From positions 3,123,174 through 3,187,173 of the forward strand of contig OX243825.1 of NCBI GenBank assembly GCA_945859605.1: a stretch of DNA of 64,000 nucleotides, given 5' to 3'. Under the pieces are notes generated by a model, which did no database searches, was not told the DNA's origin, and saw only the letters and a program-made list of their open reading frames with translations. Below are positions 29,886-41,557 of the stretch, in pieces. Position 1 is the first letter of the stretch, and every line of letters begins with the position of its first letter. The DNA comes from Lumbricus rubellus (lineage: Eukaryota; Annelida; Clitellata; Crassiclitellata; Lumbricidae). The position numbers and the translations under genes are program-made.

Positions 29886-32800
29886 GTAAGTGTTTGCTAT
29901 GATCCGAGAATAGAGAACACCGTACATGGTTGCGGTGTTATGATCAGCTGTGCTCCTAGTTGTGTTGGATCGGGCGGGGCGTAGAGAGAAAGAAAGAGAT
30001 AGGGTGCCCCCCTCTAAGCGGGCCTTTTGCTGGTCAAATCGATGGAAATTCACCGAAACAATAGTGGACAACATCCCTTGCAAATCAATACCGTGCATCG
30101 ATCATTATTTTTAATTAAAACTAAACGGGTTCGAGCGGACTTTGAGACTTCGGTCAAGCGCTACTGAGTTCGCAAACAGAATATTTTAAAATAACATTAA
30201 AATGGCTGGCGCTACATAAGTATCACAGATTTATGATTTAGTTGTGACAATAGGATAAAGGTTAATTTCTGAAAATTTTGGCGTTGTTTTGAGTGGTTTG
30301 TTGGACGAAGTTTTTGCCAACAGATGGTATTGTTGCGTCAGCCTATTGAGGTCATTAACCTTCTGGCTCAACTTTTCTTTGTGTCCGAGTTTAACGCAAA
30401 TCATAATTGACCCGCATCCTTATCGGGAGAATTAATTAGTTAGTTCATCTGATAACAACGAATTGACTTATGATAGACCCTGCAACTGTTTGCTTATCAA
30501 TGTGTTTTTTCCATTGTCTCAAGACCACTTTTGTTCTCTTTTGGTCTCACACACACTGTGAGCGCCTCTGATTGGTGTGCACTGTGAGAGGCGCTATATA
30601 AATTCATGGATACAATACTATGTAACCAAATAACCGGAACCTCTGGATTCTTTGTTGCAGGATATATAGCGCCTCAGTGTTGAGCCACCATGATATACTG
30701 ACTCAGTGGATGTATCCTGTAATTATTTTAGTTGGGATTTGGTTACCTATGGTCCTGGGTTTGATTGCATTTTATAGATTCATGTAACACCTTTCTAAGT
30801 GCTGCAAGTTGCATGGGGCATTTCAAGGTCACTGGAGGTTATTTATGAATAACCATTCAGCACCTACAGGGGGCAATTGGATCGACTTGCTCAAGATAAT
30901 GATGATGATGATGATTGTGATCATTATGATGATGGTGAAGGTGATGTGATGATGTATATGAGTGGTTGCAAACCACATGATTGCGATGTAATTGATCTTT
31001 ACAATCATGTTTTTCATTGTTTTCTTTCTATGATCATGATCTTGGCTATTCTTACAACTGTGATCATGATCGCATTGCTTTGTGATCACGACAATGCTTA
31101 TTATTTATGTAAACGACTGTTACCGTGACAACGATCCTTTATCCCCGTAGTCACAATTATCACAATTGCGATTATCTTATAATTATTCTATTTAATGTTT
31201 TTTATTATTACTGTGATCCGGATCTGAGCATGACCCTAGATATACATATATGCCATTATGGCTTTCATTGGTAAGGCTACAATTGAGATAGCATAGCAAA
31301 ATGTGGTCTAATAATAAGGACAGCTCAAAGGAATTGAGGGCAATAGAGGTAATTTATTTGTACCCATCACTGCCAAATGTTTGTGTCACCAACTACTGAT
31401 TATGATGATGATGATGAAGATGGTGCACATATACTACAATCCACTTGTGAATTTAGCTTTAGGGGACACCTTTTTGCATTGCATATCCCAAGGTCAAGAA
31501 ACTAAAGGTGCTGTTGCTGAACTAAAGAACCTGTCCAGTGCGCTGACCGTTCTTGTCGCTGCAATATGTTTCTACTATCAGTTATTTTTGATCCTGTCTT
31601 CGTGTTTTTAGCAGGGCCAGCATCGATTTTCGAGACCTGCTGTTGCCGGGTCTCAGCCGGGTCGCAAAACAGGCCGTCAGGTGCCAAAAGTAGGTAAAAA
31701 TGGTAGGATTTTCGGTAATTTTGGGAAAATGACTATAGGAAAAACGTCGTCAGAAAATTTATGGGACAAAGGCGTGTTTGTCCGCCAAAGTGAGACCCGG
31801 CAACTTTTCCAAACCACTTTCAGCTCTGGTTGTTAGTGATGAGTTTCTCTTTAAGTGGAGCTATATAAATTTATCTGAGATTGGAAATATTAAATTGCAG
31901 TCATCTTGACTGCAATAAACAATGGGTTCTTGACCTATGGTCTTGAACTTTCAAATTGTCTTGAAATTCGTTAGTCAAATAGTTACCATCAGTCATATGG
32001 TCATTTTAGTCATGAGCAATTGACTGCGTAATAATAAGGATAGATATCATGATCATTGTCAACAGAATGCATTGCCATGATCATTGTAATGATAATTATG
32101 ATCATGATCATAGTTATAATGTTAATCATGATCATAGTTGCAAGGATAATTATAATCTTCATTGTAGAGGTTGTAATACATTGTGGGGCACGGTGGTGTA
32201 GTGGTGGCATCGTTGCCTTGGAGCCGGAAGGTTCGAGGTTCAAATCTACCTTGCTGCGTAAGGACCTTGGGCAAGTTCTTCACCCACAATTGCTCAGCGC
32301 TTCGGCGTGAAACTTTCATGTAGTGTCTGCTCTGCATTCGGGAGCGCCTCTGAGTAGCGAGAGAGCTTGAAGAGGCGATATAACAATTGCTCATATAAAC
32401 AGATTAGAAGACAAATCGGCATCAGTGAAATTTATTATACATGTATAGTGAAATCAATATAATTTAAAACGGTGTTGAAAAGACAGAGGCAAAAATTTAA
32501 TAATGAACACTTGAATTTTCTCTAATTGTTCATAATATTACAACTGAGCGTCCGTACACGTTATTATAGTGCTCAGATTAAAATCATTTAAAACGGTGTT
32601 GAAAAAAAAACGGAGACAAAATAATGAACACTTGAATTTTGTTTAAAGACGCTCTGCTTTTAAAGTGATTTCTTGCATCACAAGTTTAACGAAACTTTGC
32701 GAAAGCAACGATCATTATTGTCGCCCCGGAAGGTTCGAATTTCGAATCCACCTCGCCGCGTAAGGACCTTGGACAAGTCCTTCACTCGCAATTAATCAGC

Positions 32801-35800
32801 GCTTCGGCGTGAAACTCCGATGCAGTGTCCGCTCTGCATTCGGGAGCGCCTCTGAGTGTCGAGAGAGCTTGAAGAGGCACTATAAAAAGTGCACATACAA
32901 ACAATCAAACTAAATTTCTTGGTCGGAACCGGCGGCTGTGTATTGACCGAAAATATACCCTTCTCTTTAGACACCTTTTAAACGATATCAAACTATGTTA
33001 TATAAGCATGAGGCGCCTAAGCATATTATTACTGCATAGCGTCGGTTACTGTGCTGAACGCTATCAATTGGTACTTAATCGTTATCACCACTCATCTCTT
33101 GAAGACATACAACTGCAGGTTGTCATGTTTCATAATGATCATGATGATCATAAGCAATATGATCATCATGATCCATACCATTATGTTGGTATTGATCATG
33201 AACCTACTCATTGTGGATAGGATGCTGTTGCCTATGCTCTACATGTGTGCAAGTGCCTGCCTGTGTGAGGTTATCCCAGTTTTATCTGAGCCTTTGTTTG
33301 CATATATAATGCAGTGTACACTTGATGAACTTTGACGACATTTATCTGGGTGGGCATAGAGAGCGCTTTTGTGAGTAATGAAGAGGACAATTGTTTTTAA
33401 GTTTCATTGTTTTAAGGTTCTATAATAGATCAATTGCTGTTTTGCATTGTCATTTTGTCATCATTGTGTTTTGCCCATAGTCATTGTAGTTTTCATTGTT
33501 ATGATATTACAGTTGTTGTCATTATCTCAATCATTGTTATCACAGGTATTGTCATTGGCATGGCTATTGTCATTATAATTGTCGTTATCACATTATTGTT
33601 GTTATCACAGTTACCGGTGGTATTGTCATTATCATGATTAATTATTGTCCTTATCATGATTATTTTCATTATCGTGATTATTGTCCTTATCTCAATTATT
33701 GCCATTGTGTGTCACAACTGTCATATGATTATTTTTCTCATTATCACATTATTGTCAGTATCACAATCATTGTTATCTCCGTGTGATAATGGTCATCAGT
33801 CTGCTCATCAGATTACTCATGTGCCCATCATGACAGGCATCATCACCACCATCATCATCATCATCATCATCAGCACCATCATCATCATCATCATCATCAT
33901 CATCACTGTCAACCTCGTGCCCATAACAGTACGTGTGTGTGCTGTCACGGTATTTTTCGACGCCATTGTTACGGCCTTTCGTGTAACGTTGCTACTGGCG
34001 ACCAGGTAGGCTTTGTGATGAAAGACAAACAAAAGAGATTACCTGGACGGACGTCTTTGTTACCTGGCCACTCAGGTACTTGAGGACTTGGGCGTAAGTC
34101 GTTGTGTCGGGAGCCAGTAAACATGTCAGTAATGATGTCAGTAATGATGTCAGTAAACATGTCAGTAATGATGTCAGTAGTGATGTCAGAGGTTTTTACT
34201 GTCGGTTGATTGTTGAGTAATGCTTTCAGTGTCAGTCTCTTTGCAATCTGATTTTGATCTTTTTAATCCGATCATGAGTTGACTTTTCGATCTTTTTGAT
34301 CAAATCATGAGTTGCCTTCTCGATCTTTTTAATCCGATCATGAGTTGACTTTTTGATCAAATCATAAGTTGACTTTTTGATCTTTTTGATCAAATCATAA
34401 GTTGACTTTTTGATCTTTTAAATTATAATCATGAGTTGAATTTTCAATCTAATCATGAGTTGACTTTTCAATCTTTTCAACCTAATCAAGAGTGTATAAT
34501 GTTTACCTTCAAATGACCTTTTCACAGCAGACTGCTCTCAGCTCTCACCTCGTAACATGGAGAATACAGGATTCTATCCTCCCTCCTCCCCCCTGAGACC
34601 ATCCACTATCGTGCTGGGACCTTGAGCAAGTCCTTCAATCACAATTGCCATTAAATGCCTGAGAATATAACTGAGATTTTGATGGAGAACCCAAGATCAA
34701 TGGACCTGCTACGATAGTGAAAAACAGGAGGAACATGCACCACATTCTCCAATCATGACGTCAATCACTGACGTAATCATGACGTCAGACGTGAACGTCA
34801 GGCGGTGGTGAGAGTGATCCCCTTATGCCCCAAGGGGGAGCTGGGGTCTGAGGGAGGGAGGCTATCGAGGCGACCAGCAATTGATTGATGTCTTAGGGAA
34901 TGGCTGGCAAAGAATTTCTTCCTAACATCTTCACCGTTGGCAGGCAACATATTTTGTTTATGAGCATTTGAATGGATGTGGGTTGTTTTGGGGGGGTTGG
35001 TTTGATGATCATGGGGTCATTTCATTTGCCTCATTTGTCATGGTTGAGAAAATTGTGGAAATTATAGCAGCTTATCAAAGCCATCAAGTATAATTGGGTT
35101 AATGTGTTGTTGTTGTCCAGTATTTATAGTGAATGTGTATCAAACGTATTGGGACAATGCATTGCAAGTATTTGGTTAAAGTATTACAAGTATTTGTGGG
35201 GCACCGTGGTGTAGTGGTGGCGTAGTTGCCTTGGAGCCAGAAGGTTCGAGGTTCGAATCCACCTTGCCACATAAGGACCTTGGGCAAGTCCTTCACTCAC
35301 AATTTCTCAGCGCTTAGGCGTGAAACTCCGATTTAGTGTCCGCTCTGCATTCGGGAGCGCCTCTGAGTTGAGAGTGCTTGAAGGGGCGCTATAACAAGTG
35401 CACATACAAACAAACAAGTATTGGGTCAATGTATTACAAGTGTAATTGTGTTAATGTATCAGAAGTATTGGGTCAATATATGTGGAGTTATTGATTAGTC
35501 TGTCTGGTGAGTCTGTCTGTCCTGTTCCGTCAGTGTTTTGACCATTCAAACACAAATGACCATTGAACAATTGATTAACTCTCTCTGCCAAGGCAACAGC
35601 CAAGACATCACCACCGCCAATGACAACAGCTGAACGGATAACAGCTGAATGGACAACAGCTGAACGGATAACAGCTGAATGGACAATAGCTGAACGGACA
35701 ACAGCTGAACGGACATCAGCTGAACGGACAACAGCTGAACGGACAACAGCTGAACGGACAACAGCTGAACAAACAACAGCTGAATGAACAACAGCTGAAC

Positions 35801-37035
35801 GGACAACAGCTGAACGGACAACAGCTGAACGGACAACAGCTGAACGGACAACAGCTGAACGAACAACAGCTGAACGAACAACAGCTGAACGAACAACAGC
35901 TGAACGGACAACAGCTGAACGGACAACAGCTGAACGGACAACAGCTGAACGGACAACAGCTGAACGGACAACAGCTGAACGGACAACAGCTGAACGGACA
36001 ACAGCTGAACGGACAACAGCTGAACGGACAACAGCTGAACGGACAACAGCTGAACGGACAACAGCTGAACGGACAACAGCTGAACGGACAACAGCTGAAC
36101 GGACAACAGCTGAACGGACAACAGCTGAACGGACAACAGCTGAACGGACAACAGCTGACCACTTGCTGAACAACACAGCTGTTCAAAGCAACCGAACAAC
36201 AGCTGATCACTATGTACTCTAGATGATGATGATGATGATGATGGTTCTCTGCCCGAAGGCAGGTTCATTGGCTTTACGCCCCTGGGGATGAGATGAGTGA
36301 GGTGGTTTCCCATTGCCTTCCCCACAGACAATGATGGGTAAGCAACTTGCCCAAGGTCACTCCGCAGCAGCTTGCGCCACCGCGTCCCATGCGTGCTAGC
36401 CCGAGATATCTAAATCTCTGAGTGTCAACTCCCAGCCCGGGATTTGAACCGCAGTTCGTTGTATCCAACAGACGAATGCCGCTCTCGCTTATCGGTGTAG
36501 CTAACTAGGCCAGTATGTGTTATGTGCTCTAGAGCAACCTAATAGCAGCTGGAAAACAGCTGATAGCTAACAAGCTACTCAATGAGCAACAAAACAACAG
36601 CTTAACAACAGCTACTCGAGAGCAACGAAGCAAACAGCTGCTCAAGAAGAACAAAACAACGCCTGAACAACAATTGAACACGTAGCTGAATGCAACAGCT
36701 GAACAATACAACTGAAAACAACAGCTGAAAACAATAGCTGAAAACAATAGCTCAAAACAATTGTTTCACTGGAAAGAGAGAGCTATGAGGCTAATCAGCA
36801 TTTTAGTGAAATCCGGAACACTTATTTCCGAAACAATATCCCAATAATTACAATTAATGATGTTAATAGCAATTTAGTTAATGATGATGATAATGACTAT
36901 TTCGTATTTTGCACTTGATGATAGCATAAGCCATGGAGTTCTGGATAACTAATAGGATTCCATGCATAAGCTATGCTAATGGTATCTGCTTTGACGCTGC
37001 AGGAGTGTGTGTGCGTGTGTGCGTGCGTGTGTGTG

Positions 37036-37083
<48 letters not shown>

Positions 37084-37395
37084 TGTGTACTGTGTAGTGG
37101 ATATTATAGCGCTCACTAGTCCTGTGCAATCCTTTGCAAGCAGTCCGACAAAGTATTGATTAATATTGATAATAATTGCAATGCGAGATGAGGACATAAC
37201 AACATGTGGCGTTGACATTGGTCTGTCTGCATGTGTGTGTGTCTGTCCCTCTGTCTATCTGTCTTTGTCTCTGTCTCTGTCTGTCTGTCTGTCTGTCTGT
37301 GTGTCTCTGTCTGTGTCTATCTGTCTCTCTGTCCGTGTGTCTGTCTGTCTGTGTGTGTCCGTGTATTTGTCTGTGTGTCTGTCTGTCTGTCTGTG

Positions 37396-37452
<57 letters not shown>

Positions 37453-40400
37453 CAGGTATATTCGGCGTGCGGTCAGCTGCCAGAGGGGTCTTTTCTCGAT
37501 GAGCACACTTGCTCTGCTGGCGCCCCTCGGCGGCGATCACAGTCGCCACGCTCTGCAACGGATACGTGTACGTGTGTTCACGTGTACACGATAGCTGGCC
37601 ATGTGTATATATATATTTATTTACATTTATAATTATATATGTGTGTGCATTATATATTGTGTGGGTGGGTGATGTGTGGGGGTGGGTGATGTGTGTGATA
37701 TGTGTGTGTGTGCACTGTGCACACGCGTGTGTGCGCGTGTGTGCGTGTGCGTGTAAGTGCGGTTTTCATCATGTGGGGCTGTGTATGTGCCTGTGTGTGT
37801 TGGTGTGTATGCCTATCTGTGTGTGTGGTGCCTTGTTTATTCTTGTGCTGTTGTTTGCACGCCTACAGTACAAAAGTTTGGTTTGTACCTGTGTGTTGGT
37901 GTTTGTCTGCGTTAAAAAAACACACACACACACACACACAATTCAACCTTTTCCATGAGGATGTATTTCTCTTTGTGCTTGTGCTTCTGCTTGTTTATGA
38001 TTTTGTCTTGTATAACGAGTGCTGCCAGGTTATTATGTAAAACACAGTAGTCTGTTCTCTGATCTCTGTTCTCTTGGCCTTTTGGTTTTGACACACACAC
38101 ATATCGGTGCAATTCAAACTTTTCCATGTGTGTGGGCAACACTGTGATCTGTTCTTGTAGCCTACCTGTCTTCTCTTGGCTTGTTTTCTCTTTGACCTCA
38201 GTTATCTTTTAGCTGTTGTTCTCTTTGGCCTGTTCTTTTCTACATGTTCTCTTTGACCTGTGTTCTCTTTGACATGTTCTTTTCTATCTATCTATCTATG
38301 GGATTTATATAGCGCCTCTTCAAGGGCTCTACTCAAAGGCGCTCCGCTTTTGGTATGCTCTTTTCTACATGTTCCTTTTGACCCGTTCTCTTGGCGTGTG
38401 TTCTCTTGAAATCACTTGTTCTGATTAAACATCAGGTCCAGGGCGCAATCAGCAGGGACCCCGAAGGGACCCAGTGGTTCGAACTATCTTCTGCTGGAAG
38501 TTACCCATAGCCTACTATAATTATATACTTCGTGTTGCAGCTTAACAACTGTACTTCATATCTTGGATGATTAGTTTCGCCCTCCTCGTTTCCACAGACT
38601 TTGAAGTTTGGACTGACACTGTCAAAGTACTAGCAGTGGCGGAGTTCGCACGAGCCTACATTTAGACCTAATTTCCATCTTTGCCATTTGATCCCACCCC
38701 CACCCAGACGCTCCAACCCATCTGCCGGGCTCGTGCCAGGGGTTTGGGTCCGCTATTCCGAGGGTCCAGTATTCCGAAGATCCACTATTCCGAAGGTCCA
38801 CTATTCCGAAGGTCCGCTATTCCGAAGGTCCACTATTCCGAAGATTGTACTGCTATACGCCTATTATGATAAATCAGTCAGGTTTAGGTCCATTATTCCG
38901 AAGGTCCACTATTCCGAACCCTAAACCTAACCCTAACTCACCGTAAACCTATAACCACCAAGGATACAGAACAAAATACAGCGGATATTCGGAATAGTGG
39001 ACCCCCGGAATAGCGGGCCGTTACAGTAATCTCCGAACTTATGAAGCTCGGGTACTTTTTGTCAACGGAGTAATTTGAGAATGGGAGTGATAATTATGAT
39101 TGTGCTTGGGTTTCCCGTCGGACCCCGTCCTGATGACAACACGGGCTAGTAAGCTGTGGGTTAGTTACAGACGTTTAAGGTTTTTGGATTCAAAGGTTGA
39201 GGAAAAGAGAATTGCAGTAGCCTAGTCGTGCTTTGAGCAGGAATTATTATGCATCATTCTTATATAATACAAGCTGTGCCCGGCCACGCGTTGCTGTGGC
39301 TGAAAATACCGTTCAACCCTCCCTTTCTACCTCCCTTACCCTGCTTCCCTCACTCCCCCTCTCCCTCCCTACGTCCCCTCCCCACCGTCTCATCCCCTCT
39401 CGTCCCCTTCCCTCCGTCCCTACCCTCTCCTACCACCTCCCCTTTCATCCCTTCCTCCTCCCCTGCCCCCTTCACTCGGCCGCATTCGCGAAGGCAAGGT
39501 TGTGTGAAAATTGAAATCGAAATCGCTCGAATCGAATACAAAATTGCGCGAAAAGATTGCGCTTAAAAAAAGCATTTACAAAAGCGATCGTATTCGAAAT
39601 TGGTAAAATTTTGAAAGGAATCGGTCAAGAACGGTGAATAACTTTCCGAGATCCTTTATTTTGTACAACCGACAGCTACATAGGTACATGCGTTGTAAAA
39701 AGACGTGTGGATATGCGCCATAAAAACGCGGCCGCGTTAAAATGCACGTTGTGCAAATTTGAAATCGAAATTGCTCGAATCGAATGCAAAGTTGTTTTTA
39801 ATTGTCGAAAAGTTTGCGCTTTTTCCAAGAAACGTTTTACAAACCCAATCGTATTTTACCGGAACATTTTGGTAAAATTCTGAAAGGAATCGGTCAAAAT
39901 CTTTCCGAGATCCTTGATTAAATACAAACTTTTTACATTTTTATTTATATACTAGCTGAACCCAGCCACGCGTTGCTGTGGCTGAAAAGAGTGTCCAATA
40001 ATCCCTCCTTACCTCCATTCCACCTCCCTTCCCCGCACCATCTCGCTTACCCTCCTCTCCCCTCCCCTCCCCTATCCTCTCCATTCCCCTTTCCTCTCCC
40101 ATCCACTACCCTTTCCCCCTCCTCATCCTCTCCCTTCCTTTCCCACTTCTCCCCTTCCCATCTCCTCCCCCTCCCACTCCATACCACTCTTTCCCTTACC
40201 TCCCCCATCCCCCTCTACCTTCTCCCGTCCCTATCCCCCTCCCTTCCTCTCCACCTCCCACTCCACCCTACCCTTCTCCCTCCAGTCCCATCTCCCTCCC
40301 TCCATCTATCCATCCCTCCGTCCATTCCTCTGCCTCTTTGCATCCCTCCCTCCTCCATCCCTCCCCTCCCTCTTCGTCCCGTTCCTTCCCCCTCCTTTCC

Positions 40401-41507
40401 TCCCTCACACCGAGGGTGAAGAAAGGAGGGAGGGAGGAGAGAAAGGGAAGAAAGGGAGGGAAGGAGGGAGGAAGACAGAGGGACGGACGGACGGAGGGAC
40501 GGAGGGAGTGACGGAGGAAGGGAGGGAGGAAGGTAGTGAGGGAGGGAGGGACAGAGGGAGGGACAGAGGGAGGGACGGAGGGTGGGACAGAGGGAGGGAC
40601 GGAGGGAGGGACGGAGGGATGGAGGGACGGACGGAGGGATGGAAGGAGGATGGAAGGAGGGAAGGAGGGAGGGACGGAGGGGGAGGGAGGGAGGGACGGA
40701 CGGAGTGAGGGAGGGGGAGAGAGAGGGGGAGGGAGGGAGGGAGGAGGGAGGAGGGAGGGGGTGTATAGATATATAACAATCTTCGGAATAGTGGACCTTC
40801 GGATTAGTGGACCTTCGGAATAGTGGACCCTCGGAATAGTGGGCCGTTACCCGTGCCAGGGCCCAGGAGGCCCGTCTATCTGGTATAATTTACGCGTTTA
40901 AAGTGCAATTTTGATTTATAAGTGATCATCTATTGTTTATCGTAATCGTAATAATTGTGAATTTGTGACTTTTAATGCATTGTACTTTGTTTGCTGTAAT
41001 GGCGCAATGGAAGTTTACTGGGTTTTCGTCAGATGATCTGACGTAAGTGACGTTGCTGTTGTTTTGGTGGAAGATGTATTTTCCTCCCTCTGGAACAGCC
41101 TGACCTAGTTTTACGATCGTCTGCTGTTTTGCGCGGTTTGACACACTTTCGTTTCACTGACACGACCCAGTTTTACCCAATGGCCGCTTCGAGGTGATAA
41201 TAATAATAATTTTGATGACCTCTGTTTGGAAATTATGTCCTCGTTGTCACAAGCTATTATTTTATCACATAAATTATATTACATTATTATCTGTAATATA
41301 ATTTATGTGATTTTAGTGTGTTTGCTCTGCTATAGTCTATAGTTGCGCTGACATGACCTAGTTACCTGGGATAATAATATTATTTCCGACCTTTAGAGAT
41401 TATATTATTAGGTCGTGACACTGCGTTCTTTGACTTGACCTACTTTCGTTGAGCCAATGAGATTTGCGCTATAAATCGATTGACCTGTTTCTAACCATTG
41501 ACCTCCG

Positions 41508-41557
<50 letters not shown>

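Larger units (their letters stand above)
38741..40851. mobile_element. Compound TIR element built on TATTCCGAAGGTCC repeats
   Basis: The left end GGTTTGGGTCCGCTATTCCG and the right end, read inverted, GGTAACGGCCCACTATTCCG both lead into tandem CTATTCCGAAGGTCCA units of 16-21 bp (38750-38845 and 40783-40835, opposite orientations). The 9-bp direct repeat CGTGCCAGG flanks it (38732-38740, 40852-40860). A third, internal end lies at 38991-39022. The interior holds two copies of an RTE-like tail and a polypyrimidine/polypurine block. No transposase seen. Confidence 0.65.

Noticed and set aside
35628..36165. CRISPR-like array
   Set aside because: Units are contiguous 15-mers without unique spacers in a eukaryotic intron.
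35451..36331. Three overlapping minus-strand frames of 164-261 codons
   Set aside because: They arise from the 15-bp repeat whose unit lacks stops; the products are pentapeptide repeats (SAVVR, LLSVQ, CCPFS) with no flanking gene structure.
37456..37590. Open segment after the CTGT repeat ([12 protein letters not shown]...) as a possible exon
   Set aside because: A CAG acceptor-like site is present, but no donor, phase partner or homology to Atossa was found.
38436..38505. Possible exon after ATCAG at 38436 ([14 protein letters not shown])
   Set aside because: No matching donor, and Atossa exons already join correctly in phase without it.
39233..40823. Serine/proline and glycine/arginine-rich frames
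   Set aside because: Products of the polypyrimidine and polypurine tracts.
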